Assembly (NCBI GenBank): GCA_025464445.1
Contig: JAODLY010000028.1
Coordinates: 27,439-91,438, forward strand
DNA length: 64,000 nt
Direction: 5' to 3'
From: Rhodoglobus sp.
Lineage (GTDB): Bacteria > Actinomycetota > Actinomycetes > Actinomycetales > Microbacteriaceae
Below, piece by piece: positions 24,338-34,279 of this stretch (its first letter is position 1; each line of letters opens with the position of its first letter). The notes under the pieces are model-generated. The model was not told the origin of the DNA. It did not search any database and was given only the letters and a program-made list of their open reading frames with translations. The translations under genes were made by a program, and so were the position numbers.

Positions 24338-25128
24338 CGCAGGTAGCAGTTCACTATCAGGTCACCGCGGATCTCCCGCAGCCGCTCGATCACGCGCTCG
24401 ATGAGCGCGTTCGTCACGGTTCCGGATGCCGCGACATCATGCACCCCGAGCAGCTGCAGTTTGCCGCACCGCACCCGCACCACCTCCCACCCCGCCGTCC
24501 GCAGGATCCTGTCTTTGCGCCTGTCGATCGCCTCGCGCTTGCCCACGTGCTCCAGCCCGTCCCGGCCCGTGGTGTCGTATTCGATGGCGACCCGCAGTTC
24601 GGCCAGCACGATGTCAGGCCACACCTCGAGATGGCTGAAGAACTGCTGCTTCACCCGCACGGCGGTGAAACCGGCCTCGAACTCGAGCCTGCTGGCGAGC
24701 TTCTGGCGCAGGATGGCCTCGGCCGCAGACGCGGGCTTCGGTGCGCATTCGCTCACGAACGGCTCGCCGATGGCCAGCGCCGGGGTCTTCTCGCACAGCC
24801 TGCCGGTGCGCTTGCGAGCGCGCCCACCCGCCCCGGCCGCGCAGTCCGGGCACCAGGTCGAGCGGCGGCGGGACTGCCCCGGCCGCTGGCGCTGCTCCCA
24901 CGGCGTCGCCACGAATTGGTGGCCGACGTCGCACTGCCAGAGCAGGTAGACATCCGCGGCAGGAGGAACCTGGGTGAGGGTGATCCCATGGTTGAGGTCG
25001 GGGTGGAACTGGCGCACGAGCACCGGATACCGTTCCCAGTCCACCCGGAACTGGCCGACCGCATAGGGCACCGGCGCGCTCTTCGACCACTGCCGGCGCG
25101 CCCACCACGACTCGACCCGCTCAGGCAC
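24334..25128 (-). CDS. Zinc-ribbon protein with Vsr/DUF559-like nuclease domain
   Basis: A 264-residue protein. Residues about 60-100 hold a treble-clef-like metal site (LLWQCDVGHQF and WCPDCAAG), similar to domains found repeated in defence-related proteins. The C-terminal part (WPDIVLAELRVAIEYDTTGRD, then REAIDRRKDRILRTAGWEVVRVR) follows the very-short-patch-repair/DUF559 endonuclease pattern: PD...(I/V)EYD, D-x-x-(K/R)-D, and GWxVxRVR. This predicts a DNA-cleaving or nicking enzyme. GTG start at 25128. It overlaps the coiled-coil gene tail to tail. Confidence 0.6.
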   Translation of the reverse strand: MPERVESWWARRQWSKSAPVPYAVGQFRVDWERYPVLVRQFHPDLNHGITLTQVPPAADVYLLWQCDVGHQFVATPWEQRQRPGQSRRRSTWCPDCAAGAGGRARKRTGRLCEKTPALAIGEPFVSECAPKPASAAEAILRQKLASRLEFEAGFTAVRVKQQFFSHLEVWPDIVLAELRVAIEYDTTGRDGLEHVGKREAIDRRKDRILRTAGWEVVRVRCGKLQLLGVHDVAASGTVTNALIERVIERLREIRGDLIVNCYLR

Positions 25129-25159
25129 GCTCGCACTGTACGACGAGCGGCCGACGGCG

Positions 25160-25795
25160 CTACTTCCTGGACTTGCCGGAGGCCACCGCGACGCTCAGGA
25201 TTCCCTCGATCGCGAACTCCGATGCGCGGGCGAGGTCCACATTGTCGGGGTCGAGACACCACTGCACCTGCAGGCCGTCCATGACAGCGAGGATCGACGC
25301 CGCCGCGTCATCCACAACCTGCTGCGTCGGCGGTTTGTCGCCGCAGACTTCGAGCAGCGCCTCGCTGACCTCTGTGCGCAATTGCGCGTAGCGCGCCCTG
25401 AACCAGTCTTTTGCCGGATGCCCGTCGGTAACCGAGTCGCCGGAGAGCACGGCATAGGCCTGCACGATTCCGGGACGCTTCGCATTGAGCGCAGCCGTGG
25501 CGACGAGGTGGGTGAACAGACCGCGCCCGCCGGGGATGTGCTTGCCTTCGAGATGCGCCACATCGGTCTTGTCCCTGTAGACCAGCACGTCGAGCAACAG
25601 CTGGTCTTTTGAGCCGAAGTGGTGCAGCACGCCCGCATGGGTGATGCCCACCTGGTCCGCGATTTCGGCGAGTGAGCCACTCTTGTAGCCGCGGCTGCCG
25701 AAGGTCTGCAGCGCCGCCTTGAGGATGTCTTCGCGCTTGCGAATCGTCTCCTCACGGGGCTGCTGGGCCTTGCGAGTGGCCGGCGTAGAGGTCAT
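25160..25795 (-). CDS. TetR family regulator, divergent from the GH3 operon
   Basis: A 211-residue TetR repressor. The DNA-binding domain reads KREDILKAALQTFGSRGYKSGSLAEIADQVGITHAGVLHHFGSKDQLLLDVL; the C-terminal half (RYAQLRTEVSEALLEVCGD, GLQVQWCLDPDNVDL) is a usual ligand and dimer domain. It is transcribed divergently from the beta-glucosidase/ABC operon, and the gap contains a TetR-type palindrome at 25841. The likely role is sugar-responsive repression of that operon; the inducer is unknown. Confidence 0.9.
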   Translation of the reverse strand: MTSTPATRKAQQPREETIRKREDILKAALQTFGSRGYKSGSLAEIADQVGITHAGVLHHFGSKDQLLLDVLVYRDKTDVAHLEGKHIPGGRGLFTHLVATAALNAKRPGIVQAYAVLSGDSVTDGHPAKDWFRARYAQLRTEVSEALLEVCGDKPPTQQVVDDAAASILAVMDGLQVQWCLDPDNVDLARASEFAIEGILSVAVASGKSRK

Positions 25796-25840
25796 GCAGA
25801 AAACCTTACTGCCCGGAAACCAAATTGTTTGTTGCTTAAC

Positions 25841-25858
25841 TTACTGACTCGTGAGTAA
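25841..25858. promoter_or_regulatory. TetR-type operator between tetR and the GH3 gene
   Basis: TTACTGACTCGTGAGTAA is an 18-bp interrupted palindrome (TTACT.AC..GT.AGTAA) in the middle of the 113-bp divergent gap, the expected place for the neighbouring TetR to control both directions. Confidence 0.6.
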
Positions 25859-25908
25859 CCTAATCCGCAACACCCCTACCGCAGCGAAGCGCCGAGGAGA
25901 TCCCCCCG

Positions 25909-28389
25909 ATGACACCGGAGTCAGCGACAGCCGACCATGGCACGCTAGCCTCCGTTGCCGGTCTCGTCGCCCGGCTCGATCTTGCCGCCAAAGTACGGCT
26001 GTTGACCGGCGAGACCGCATGGCGGCTGTTCCCCGTCGAAGAGATCGGCCTGCGCTCGCTTGCCGTCTCCGACGGTCCGGTCGGCGTCCGTGGCACGAGC
26101 GAGATCGCCGGCGAGAGTTCGAAACTCTTCCCCTCGCCCAGCGCGCTTGCTGCCACCTGGAACCCCGCACTGGCCGCAAGGCTCGGTGCGGTCTTCGCGC
26201 GCGAGGCGCGAGCCCACGGTGTGGATGTCGTGCTCGCTCCCCAGGTGAACATCCAGCGCACACCCGTGGGCGGCCGCCACTTCGAGTGCTATTCGGAAGA
26301 CCCGCTGCTCACGAGCCTCATCGCGAGCTCGCTCATCGCGAGCATGCAGGAGGCGGGGGTCGCGGCATCCGTGAAGCACTACGTGGCAAACGACTCGGAG
26401 ACCGAACGCACAGAATACGTCGCGAGCGTCGGCGAGCAGGCGATGCACGAGGTCTACCTCGCGCCGTTCGAGCACGCCGTGAAGACCGCGGGCGTCTGGA
26501 GCGTGATGAGCGCGTACAACGCGGTCGATTACGCGGGCGAGAGCTCGCCCATGTCTGAGCACGACGCACTCGTCAACGGACTGCTCAAGCAGGACTGGGG
26601 CTTCGACGGCGTCGTGATCAGCGACTGGATGGCGACGCGGCGCACTGTGGAAGCCGCGCTCGGCGGCCTCGACCTTGTCATGCCCGGTCCGGGTGGCCCA
26701 TGGGAGCAGAACCTGCTCGAGGCCGTGCGCGACGGCCGCGTGCCGGAGGCGGTCGTCGACGACAAGGTCGCGCGCATCCTGCTGCTCGCCGAACGCACCC
26801 GCGACCGCGGCCTGCCGGCCAGCGACGAGGGCGACGACCGGTTCCTGCGCGATCTCGCGGCCGGGTCTGTCGTCGTGATCAAGCGCGGCGAGACCTTCCC
26901 CGTCATGCGAACTCCGGCATCCGTCGCGCTCATCGGCCCGAATGCCGTGTCTGCATACGTGCTCGGCGGCGGTAGCTCCACAGTCAATCCCGCCCATGTC
27001 GTGAGCCCGGCCGAGGGATTCCAGGCCGCGCTGCCCAACGCGGAACTCACACTCGTGCGCGGCGGGGACGCCCGCAGGCACGCCCCGGTGCTGGATGCCG
27101 CGGCACTGGGCGCCGGCGTCACAGTCACGTACCTCGACGCGCACGGCGCCGAGCTCGACACCGAGCACCTCGCCGCATGGACGGGATGGCTGCGCGCGCT
27201 GCCCGACGCCGTGGAGACCGTGGTGCTCGACGCGCAGCTCGACCTCACTGAGCCCGGGGAGCACTGGATCGAGCTCGGCACCGTCGGCCGTTACCGGCTC
27301 GAGCTCGACGGCGCCGTCGTGGCCGGCGGCAACAGGGCCGTCGGCGCAGAGGTCATCCTCGACTCGAGCATCAACTCCCCCGACGGCGACGGAGGGTTGG
27401 TCGCCATCACCGAACCCAGGCTGGTGCCGCTGCGAGTCACCCTCGGAGCCATCCGCGCGGGCGGGTACGGCAACATCGTTCGGGCCGAACTGCGCCATCA
27501 CCGGCCGGGCCCCACAGTGGAGGACGAGATCCGCATCGCGGTAGAGGAGGCCGCCAGCGCGGACCTCGTCGTGCTCATCGTCGGCACCAATGACGAGGTC
27601 GAATCCGAGGGGTGGGACCGCACGAGCCTGCGCCTGCCCGGGCGCCAGGATGAACTCGTCGAGCGCGTGTTGGCTGTCGCCCCCGATGCGGTGATCATCG
27701 TCAATGCCGGCGCACCGCTCGTGCTGTCCTGGCTGGAGAAGGCCAGCACGGTGTTGTGGGCCTGGTTCCCCGGCCAGGAGTGCGGTCACGCGCTCGCGGA
27801 TGTCGTGCTCGGCCGCACCGAACCGGCCGGCCGCCTGCCCTGGACGCTTCCCGCCCGCGAGACCGACGTGCCAGTGCCGGATGCCAAGCCGGAGGCCGGA
27901 CGCGTCGAATACTACGAAGGCGTGCACGTCGGCTACCGGTCGTGGGAAAAGAACAACGCCGTGCCCGCGGCGGCCTTCGGCCATGGCCTCGGCTGGACCG
28001 AATGGCGCTACGACTCGGTGGTCGATGCCGGCGAGCGCGAACTCGACGTGACGATCACCAACACCGGCGAGCGCGCAGGTACCGAAGTCGTGCAGGTCTA
28101 CCTTGAGGCCCCGGGAGGCGCGTTCGAGCGCCCGGTGCGCTGGCTCGGCGGCTTCGCCACGGCCACGGTTGCCCCCGGGGAATCCGCCACCGTGCGCGTG
28201 TCCATGAGCCGGCGCAGCTTCGAGGTCTGGGATGCCGCAACCTCGGGCTGGATGCTGCCGCCGGGTGACTACCGTGCCGCCGTCGGCCGCTCTGTGCGCG
28301 ACATCCGACTGCGCAGCACGCTGCCGATTTCCGCGGAAACAACCGCGGAGCACGAAGTCTCGCCGACAGAGGAGGTCACTGCGCCCTGA
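25909..28389 (+). CDS. Glycoside hydrolase family 3 beta-glucosidase
   Basis: An 826-residue GH3 enzyme with no signal peptide, so intracellular. The catalytic (alpha/beta)8 domain carries VKHYVANDSETERTEY and the nucleophile Asp239 in GVVISDWMAT; the second domain has the KRGETFPV / VALIGPNAV strands. The middle LDLTEPGEHWIELGTVGRYRLELDG looks like a PA14 insert, and the C-terminus is a fibronectin-III-like domain (DVTITNTGERAGTEVVQVYL). It would release glucose or a related sugar from beta-linked oligosaccharides imported by the ABC transporter encoded downstream. GAGGAGA precedes the ATG. Confidence 0.92.
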   Translation: MTPESATADHGTLASVAGLVARLDLAAKVRLLTGETAWRLFPVEEIGLRSLAVSDGPVGVRGTSEIAGESSKLFPSPSALAATWNPALAARLGAVFAREARAHGVDVVLAPQVNIQRTPVGGRHFECYSEDPLLTSLIASSLIASMQEAGVAASVKHYVANDSETERTEYVASVGEQAMHEVYLAPFEHAVKTAGVWSVMSAYNAVDYAGESSPMSEHDALVNGLLKQDWGFDGVVISDWMATRRTVEAALGGLDLVMPGPGGPWEQNLLEAVRDGRVPEAVVDDKVARILLLAERTRDRGLPASDEGDDRFLRDLAAGSVVVIKRGETFPVMRTPASVALIGPNAVSAYVLGGGSSTVNPAHVVSPAEGFQAALPNAELTLVRGGDARRHAPVLDAAALGAGVTVTYLDAHGAELDTEHLAAWTGWLRALPDAVETVVLDAQLDLTEPGEHWIELGTVGRYRLELDGAVVAGGNRAVGAEVILDSSINSPDGDGGLVAITEPRLVPLRVTLGAIRAGGYGNIVRAELRHHRPGPTVEDEIRIAVEEAASADLVVLIVGTNDEVESEGWDRTSLRLPGRQDELVERVLAVAPDAVIIVNAGAPLVLSWLEKASTVLWAWFPGQECGHALADVVLGRTEPAGRLPWTLPARETDVPVPDAKPEAGRVEYYEGVHVGYRSWEKNNAVPAAAFGHGLGWTEWRYDSVVDAGERELDVTITNTGERAGTEVVQVYLEAPGGAFERPVRWLGGFATATVAPGESATVRVSMSRRSFEVWDAATSGWMLPPGDYRAAVGRSVRDIRLRSTLPISAETTAEHEVSPTEEVTAP

Positions 28390-28467
28390 AACGAGGCCAC
28401 TGCCGTTCGACAGACGGCGACCCACCACCCACTATTGGAACTGCATCACGTTACATGGAGGTAATTG

Positions 28468-30123
28468 ATGAAGAAACGCATACTCGCGGCGACCGCACTC
28501 GGTCTTGCCGCGGTCTTTGCGATCAGCGGTTGCTCGAATCCGGGCAACAGCTCGGACAACACGGGTAACCCTGTGCTCACGATCGGCATGCCGAACGGAA
28601 CGCAGACGGAGAACCACAACCCGTTCGTGAACACCTCGTCTGCCCAGTCGCTCGGCTACGCGTTCGCGATCTACGAGCCCCTGGTGCAGGTCAACCCCAC
28701 GAACCCGGCGATCAAGCCGGTGCCGTGGCTGGCCTCCGCCTACGAGTGGAACACCGACTACTCCCAGATCACGTTCACGGCACGTGACGGTGTCAAGTGG
28801 TCAGACGGCAAGGATTTCACCGCCGCCGACATCGCCTTCACGCTCAACCTGCTGAAGGACAATCCGGCAGCGAACCTCAACGCCTTGCCCTTCGACACGA
28901 TCACGACGGATGGCAACAAGGTCGTCGTCAAGTTCACGAGCGGCCAGTTCACCAACCAGTACAAGGCGATGAACCTGTTCGTCGTGCCCGAGCACCTCTG
29001 GAAGGATGTCGCAGACATCACGACAGACCTCAACCCGAAGCCAGTCGGCACCGGGCCGTACACGCTCAAGTCCTGGACGCCGCAGGCCGCGACCCTCGTC
29101 GCCAACCCGAACTACTGGGGTGGAACGCCCGCGGCGCCCGAACTGCGCTACAGCTCGTACACCAACAACGACGCCCTCACCACGGCGCTCGCGACCGGTG
29201 AGGTGCAGTGGGGTTGGACGTTCATCGCGGACATCGACACCGTCTACGTCTCGAAGGACCCCGCAAACAACAAGTTCTGGGCTCCTGCCGGGCTCGGCGT
29301 CGACGCGCTGTTCCTGAACACGACGACGAAGCCGTTCAACAACGCGGCAGTGCGCCAGGCCCTGAACCTCGTGGTCGACCGCCAGGTAATCCAGCAGCAG
29401 GCGACATCCGGGGTATTCCCCCCGCTCGAGAACGTCACGGGCATGCCGCTGCCGGCCGGGGACAACTACCTCGCCTCCGCGTACAAGGGCGACAACTATG
29501 CGGTCGACGTGACCAAGGCGAAGCAGATTCTTGCGGATGCCGGCTACACCCTCAACGGTGACGTGCTCAGCGACCCTGACGGGCAGCCGGTCACATTCAC
29601 GCTGACAAACCCGGCAGGCTGGAACGACTACCTCACGGAGCTGCAGATAGTCGCAGATGCCGCGAAGCAACTCGGCATCAGCGCAACCGTCGAGGCGGCA
29701 AACGTGGACGCATGGTTCAACGACATCGGAAACGGCAACTTCCAGGCGTCGATGCACTGGACGGACTCCGGCCCCACGCCGTGGGACATGTACTCGGACA
29801 TCGCAGACGGGGCGAAGTTGTTCCCGATCGGCGAGAAGGCCAACTGGAACTTCGGTCGCTACGACAACGCGGAGTTGACGAAGGCTCTCGAGACCTACGC
29901 GACGACCACGGACGAGGCCGAACGCCAGGCGGCGATCGAGAAGGTACAGCAGATCTTCGTGACCGATGTGCCCGCAATCCCCGTTGTCACCCGCCCGGCG
30001 GCCGCCGAGTACTCCACAAAGAACTACATCGGATGGCCGGATGACTCGAACCCGTACAACCAGCCCCAGCCCACAGGTCCACAGGCATCGCAGATCCTGA
30101 TAAACCTCAAGCCGGCTAAGTAG
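28468..30123 (+). CDS. ABC transporter substrate-binding lipoprotein (SBP family 5)
   Basis: A 551-residue peptide/oligosaccharide-binding protein. The lipoprotein signal ends in the lipobox AISGC with Cys22; the mature part follows the DppA/OppA-like family 5 fold ([69 protein letters not shown]). Linkage to a GH3 beta-glucosidase suggests a cello- or other beta-oligosaccharide ligand, as known for Opp-type sugar importers, rather than peptides. The ATG at 28468 has GGAGG 7 nt upstream. Confidence 0.9.
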   Translation: MKKRILAATALGLAAVFAISGCSNPGNSSDNTGNPVLTIGMPNGTQTENHNPFVNTSSAQSLGYAFAIYEPLVQVNPTNPAIKPVPWLASAYEWNTDYSQITFTARDGVKWSDGKDFTAADIAFTLNLLKDNPAANLNALPFDTITTDGNKVVVKFTSGQFTNQYKAMNLFVVPEHLWKDVADITTDLNPKPVGTGPYTLKSWTPQAATLVANPNYWGGTPAAPELRYSSYTNNDALTTALATGEVQWGWTFIADIDTVYVSKDPANNKFWAPAGLGVDALFLNTTTKPFNNAAVRQALNLVVDRQVIQQQATSGVFPPLENVTGMPLPAGDNYLASAYKGDNYAVDVTKAKQILADAGYTLNGDVLSDPDGQPVTFTLTNPAGWNDYLTELQIVADAAKQLGISATVEAANVDAWFNDIGNGNFQASMHWTDSGPTPWDMYSDIADGAKLFPIGEKANWNFGRYDNAELTKALETYATTTDEAERQAAIEKVQQIFVTDVPAIPVVTRPAAAEYSTKNYIGWPDDSNPYNQPQPTGPQASQILINLKPAK

Positions 30124-30131
30124 CATCGCCA

Positions 30132-30166
30132 GGCGGTGGCCAGGTCGTACAGGCCCGGCCACCGCC
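30132..30166 (+). terminator. Hairpin between binding-protein and ATPase genes
   Basis: GGCGGTGGCC (30132-30141) and GGCCACCGCC (30157-30166) form a perfect 10-bp stem right after the binding-protein stop, within the operon. Such hairpins usually weaken readthrough or protect the upstream mRNA, giving more binding protein than membrane parts. Confidence 0.65.
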
Positions 30167-30184
30167 CCAACTCCCCAGGAAGAC

Positions 30185-31231
30185 ATGAGCAACGAAGCCC
30201 CCGATCCCGACGACAATGGCATCGCGCTGGAAGCCACAGGCCTCGAGAAACTCTTCCCCGTACGCGGTCTGCGCGGCCGGGCTGTACACGCCGTCGACGG
30301 GGTCGACATCCGTCTCGACCGGGGCCGCGTCGTCGCACTGGTCGGCGAGTCGGGTTCGGGCAAGTCGACGATCGCCAAGCTGCTCGCCCTGCTCATCCCG
30401 CGCACCGGCGGTGACCTTCGGCTCGACGGCGAACCGATCTCCGGCCGCGGGCGGCGCGCATTCCGTGCGTACAGCCGCAGGGTGCAGTTGATCTTCCAGG
30501 ACCCGTTCGCCTCGCTGAACCCCGTGCACACCGTGCGCTACACGCTGACCAGGAGCGTGCGGATCCATCGGGGCGCGCTGCGCGGTGCGGCCCTCGAGAG
30601 CGCGCTCGAACTGCTGCTCGACCGGGTGCAGCTGCGTCCGGCATCCCGCTACCTCGAGAAGTTTCCGCATGAACTGTCCGGCGGGCAGCGACAGCGGGTG
30701 GCGATAGCCCGCGCCCTCGCCGCCAACCCCGAGGTGCTGCTGGCGGATGAGCCGGTGTCGATGCTCGACGTGTCGATCAGGCTGGGCATCCTGAACCTGC
30801 TCAAAGACCTGCGCGACGACCTCAACCTCGCGATCCTCTACATCACCCACGACATCGCGTCTGCGCGGTACTTCGCCGACCGCACCTCCGTGATGTATGC
30901 AGGACGGATCGTGGAGACCGGGGACAGCGAGTCGGTCACGCAGCGGCCCGCGCATCCATACACTCGGCTGCTCATCGACTCCGCACCGGATCCCGACCAA
31001 CTCACGAAAGCGGCCCGCAAAGCGCGCGGTGAAGCGCCATCGCTGGTAACTCCCCCGGCGGGATGCCGCTTCAACCCGCGCTGCCAGTTCGCCACCGATC
31101 TCTGCCGCACCGAGAACCCGCCCCTGCTCGACGTGGACACCGGGCGCCAGGCCGCCTGCTGGGGATACTCCGACCGGCAGGACAGGCCCGTGCTCGACGA
31201 CACCCTCGTGGGCGGGAGGGTTTCGTCGTGA
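30185..31231 (+). CDS. Opp-type ABC transporter ATP-binding protein (OppF-like)
   Basis: A 348-residue ATPase of the oligopeptide/nickel group. Motifs are intact: Walker [11 protein letters not shown]-loop [11 protein letters not shown], signature [14 protein letters not shown], Walker [13 protein letters not shown], and the switch His in YITHD. The C-terminus has the Opp-specific cysteine cluster ([15 protein letters not shown]). Here it is the catalytically complete partner of the degenerate ATPase encoded at 33183. Its stop overlaps the permease start (GTGA). Confidence 0.9.
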   Translation: MSNEAPDPDDNGIALEATGLEKLFPVRGLRGRAVHAVDGVDIRLDRGRVVALVGESGSGKSTIAKLLALLIPRTGGDLRLDGEPISGRGRRAFRAYSRRVQLIFQDPFASLNPVHTVRYTLTRSVRIHRGALRGAALESALELLLDRVQLRPASRYLEKFPHELSGGQRQRVAIARALAANPEVLLADEPVSMLDVSIRLGILNLLKDLRDDLNLAILYITHDIASARYFADRTSVMYAGRIVETGDSESVTQRPAHPYTRLLIDSAPDPDQLTKAARKARGEAPSLVTPPAGCRFNPRCQFATDLCRTENPPLLDVDTGRQAACWGYSDRQDRPVLDDTLVGGRVSS

Positions 31232-32208
31232 GGTTCCTGGCCAGGCGGTTCATCTTCTACGTCATCACGGCGTGGGCAGCGATCACCATCAACTTCTTCA
31301 TCCCGCGCGCGATGGAAGGCAACCCTGTCGACGCGCTGCTCGCCCGTTACCAGGGGCAGGTGAGCCCTGACGCGATCAGGGCGCTCACCGTGCTCTTCGG
31401 CCTCGACAAGAACCAGAGCCTCTGGGACCAGTACGTGCAGTACTGGCAACTACTGTTCTCCGGCAATCTCGGGCTGTCGTTCACGTTCTTCCCGACGCCG
31501 GTCGCCACCGTCGTGCAGCAGTCACTGCCCTGGACGCTCGGCCTCGTTGGCCTCTCCACGGTCATCAGCTTCTTCGTCGGCACCCTGATCGGCACGGCGA
31601 TCGGCTGGAAACGCGGCACCTGGGCCGACGGCCTGCTGCCGGTCGCGACGTTCTTCTCCGCCGTGCCCTACTTCTGGCTCGGCCTGCTCGCGATCATGCT
31701 GTTCTCACTCACCCTCAAGCTGCTGCCTGCTGCACAGGGCTACGACCCCGGGCTCATCCCGAACCTTGACTTCATATTCATCGGTTCGGTGATCCAGCAC
31801 GGCATCCTGCCCGCCCTGACCATCGTGCTGTCGTCGATCGCCGGCTGGATGCTCGGTATGCGCAACATGATGGTCACCGTCACGAGCGAGGACTACGTGA
31901 GTGTCGCGCAGGCGAAGGGCCTGAGCGAACGCCGCATAATGTTCGGCTATGCGGCGCGCAACGCGATCTTGCCGCAGATCTCCGGCTTCGCCCTCTCGCT
32001 CGGCTTCATCGTGAGCGGCACACTCGTGATGGAGATGGTGTTCTCCTACCCCGGCATCGGTTTCGTTCTCTACCAGGCGGTCTCGGCGAAGGACTACCCG
32101 CTCATGCAGGGAGTCTTTCTCGTGATCACGCTCTCCGTGCTCGTGGCCAACATCATCGCCGACCTCGTCTACACGCTCCTCGATCCCCGCACCCGGCAGG
32201 AGGGCTGA
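31228..32208 (+). CDS. ABC transporter permease (OppB-like)
   Basis: A 326-residue permease with six membrane segments. It begins with the typical [27 protein letters not shown] and contains the EAA loop [28 protein letters not shown] that docks to the ATPase. It starts with GTG overlapping the upstream ATPase stop, giving translational coupling. With the OppC-like partner it forms the import channel. Confidence 0.9.
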   Translation: MRFLARRFIFYVITAWAAITINFFIPRAMEGNPVDALLARYQGQVSPDAIRALTVLFGLDKNQSLWDQYVQYWQLLFSGNLGLSFTFFPTPVATVVQQSLPWTLGLVGLSTVISFFVGTLIGTAIGWKRGTWADGLLPVATFFSAVPYFWLGLLAIMLFSLTLKLLPAAQGYDPGLIPNLDFIFIGSVIQHGILPALTIVLSSIAGWMLGMRNMMVTVTSEDYVSVAQAKGLSERRIMFGYAARNAILPQISGFALSLGFIVSGTLVMEMVFSYPGIGFVLYQAVSAKDYPLMQGVFLVITLSVLVANIIADLVYTLLDPRTRQEG

Positions 32209-32211
32209 CCC

Positions 32212-33186
32212 ATGGCCATCGACCTCACGATAACGGCGCCGGATGTCACGACCGCCGCCGTGGCCGGGCGCGCGGCCCGGCACCGCTTCGTCTTCCTGCG
32301 CAACGGCAAGGCGATAACGGGCGTCGCCATCCTCGGCTTCTTCGCGATCATCGCGATCATCGGCCAGTTCATCGCCCCATACGACCCCGACACCCTCGGG
32401 CCGGACATCATGCAGCCGCCGTCGGCCGCGCACTGGCTGGGCACGACGAACCTCGGCCAGGACATCCTGTCCCAGCTGCTTATCGGCACCCGCGGCGTGA
32501 TGATCGTCGGATTCGCGGCCGGCATCATCGCCACGATCCTGGCAATAATCATCGGGGTCAGCGCCGGCTATGCCGGCGGGGTTGTCGACGAGGTGCTGTC
32601 TGCCGTCTCGAACATCTTCCTCGTCATCCCGGCGCTACCGTTGATCATCATCATCACCGGGCAGTTGCCGGGCGGCGGCGAGGTGGTCATCTCGCTCGTG
32701 ATCGCGGTCACCGGCTGGGCGTGGGGGTCGCGCATCCTGCGCGCGCAGACGCTCTCTCTGCGAAAACGCGACTTCGTCGAGGCATCCCGTGCAAACGGCG
32801 AGTCGATATTCCGCATCATCGGTTTCGAGATCCTGCCCAACCTCACGGCGATCATCGTCTCGAGCTTCATCGGCACCGTGACGTTCGCGATCCTGTCCCA
32901 GATCACGCTCGCGTTCATCGGCGTCACTTCGATCAGCGAATGGAACTGGGGAACGATCCTGTTCTGGGCGCAGTCGAACCAGGCGCTGGCCCGTGGCGCC
33001 TGGTGGTGGTTCGTCCCAGCCGGGTTGTGCATCGCCCTGCTCGGGATGAGCCTGGCGCTCATCAACTTCGGAATCGACGAGTTCATCAACCCCAGGCTGC
33101 GCAGCACCGGCCAGAACGCGAAGGCGATGCGCCGCCGCGGCATCGTCGCGCGCATCGGATTCACCCCCGTGGTGCGCAAGAGATGA
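32212..33186 (+). CDS. ABC transporter permease (OppC-like)
   Basis: A 324-residue permease with the OppC N-terminal helix (AILGFFAIIAIIGQFIAPYDPD), the HWLGTTNLGQDILSQLLIGTR block and the EAA loop DFVEASRANGESIFRIIGFEILPN. Six membrane segments and a basic C-terminal tail are visible. It lies 3 bp after the OppB-like gene, and its stop overlaps the next ATPase gene by ATGA. Confidence 0.9.
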   Translation: MAIDLTITAPDVTTAAVAGRAARHRFVFLRNGKAITGVAILGFFAIIAIIGQFIAPYDPDTLGPDIMQPPSAAHWLGTTNLGQDILSQLLIGTRGVMIVGFAAGIIATILAIIIGVSAGYAGGVVDEVLSAVSNIFLVIPALPLIIIITGQLPGGGEVVISLVIAVTGWAWGSRILRAQTLSLRKRDFVEASRANGESIFRIIGFEILPNLTAIIVSSFIGTVTFAILSQITLAFIGVTSISEWNWGTILFWAQSNQALARGAWWWFVPAGLCIALLGMSLALINFGIDEFINPRLRSTGQNAKAMRRRGIVARIGFTPVVRKR

Positions 33187-34256
33187 GTACAGTGCTCCCC
33201 ACCCCAGCCACGGTGAAAACCGGTGAGCCCGTGCTGCAGATCAGGAACCTCGTCGTCGACTACGGGTACGGCGACGACCCGACCCATGTGCTGCGCGAGG
33301 TGTCCCTCACGCTCAACAAGGGCGAGGTACTCGGGCTTGCCGGCGAGTCCGGCTGCGGCATGTCCACGCTGGCGTACGCTGCGTCGCGGTTGCTGCCTCC
33401 GCCGGGCATCATCACCGGCGGCGAGGTGCTGTTCACGCGGCGCGACGGCTCCGTCGTCGACATCCTCAAGCTCAGCGACAAGGAGCTGCGGGCCGCGCGC
33501 TGGAATGACATCGCAATCGTCTTCCAGGGTGCGATGAACTCGCTCAACCCGGTGTATCGGGTCAGCAAACAGCTCACCGATGTGATCGCGACCCATCGTC
33601 CAGCGCTCTCGCGTCGCGAGCTGGATGACCGGGCGGCCGAGCTCCTCGAGCTGGTGGGCATCTCCCCGGACCGGCTGCGGTCATTTCCACACCAGCTCTC
33701 CGGCGGCATGCGCCAGCGGGTGATGATCGCGATGGCGCTCGCCCTCGAGCCGCAGGTGCTCATCATGGACGAGCCAACGACTGCACTCGATGTCGTGATG
33801 CAGCGCCAGATCGTCGAGCAGATCACCGACCTGCGCGAACGCCTCGGCTTCGCCGTGATCTTCATCACACACGATGTGTCCCTGCTCATCGAGGTGGCCG
33901 ACCGCATCGCGATCATGTACGCGGGCGAGATCGTGGAGAGCGCGACCGCGAGCGAGGTGTACCGGATGCCGCGGCATCCGTACTCCGACGGGCTCCTGGG
34001 CTCGTTCCCCCCGCTGCACGGTCCGCGTCGTGAGCTGGGCGGCATCCCGGGATCACCGCCGGATCTCGCGAAACCGATCGACGGCTGCCCTTACGCCGAC
34101 CGCTGCCCGTTCGCGTTCGACCGCTGCAGGGTCGAGAATCCTGCGCTCAAACAGACGGTATTCGCCGACCTGGAGCCGGAGCGTCTCGTGGCCTGCCACC
34201 TGCACGACCTGCCGTTGGCCAAAGTGCCGGTGCAGCTCACCCGCCGTCCCGCCTGA
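33183..34256 (+). CDS. Opp-type ATPase with degenerate Walker A (OppD-like)
   Basis: A 357-residue ABC ATPase. Most motifs are standard: Q-loop VFQGAMNSLNP, signature HQLSGGMRQRVMIA, Walker B VLIMDEPTTALD, switch FITHDVS, and the cysteine cluster GCPYADRCPFAFDRC. The Walker A, however, reads GESGCGMST: the catalytic Lys is replaced by Met at residue 60 (codon ATG where AAG is expected). This should cripple one of the two composite ATP sites if real, making the transporter asymmetric. Start overlaps the permease stop by ATGA; last gene of the operon. Confidence 0.9.
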   Translation: MSTVLPTPATVKTGEPVLQIRNLVVDYGYGDDPTHVLREVSLTLNKGEVLGLAGESGCGMSTLAYAASRLLPPPGIITGGEVLFTRRDGSVVDILKLSDKELRAARWNDIAIVFQGAMNSLNPVYRVSKQLTDVIATHRPALSRRELDDRAAELLELVGISPDRLRSFPHQLSGGMRQRVMIAMALALEPQVLIMDEPTTALDVVMQRQIVEQITDLRERLGFAVIFITHDVSLLIEVADRIAIMYAGEIVESATASEVYRMPRHPYSDGLLGSFPPLHGPRRELGGIPGSPPDLAKPIDGCPYADRCPFAFDRCRVENPALKQTVFADLEPERLVACHLHDLPLAKVPVQLTRRPA

Positions 34257-34279
34257 CGTGGCCCGACGTCCGCGGCTCG

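Noticed and set aside
25945-28428. 827-aa - strand ORF
   Set aside because: Exact antisense shadow of the GH3 beta-glucosidase, which has full family motifs; the shadow is a His/Arg/Gly-rich translation with no domain.
28801-30531. 576-aa - strand ORF
   Set aside because: Antisense to the substrate-binding protein and ATPase genes; no recognisable motif.
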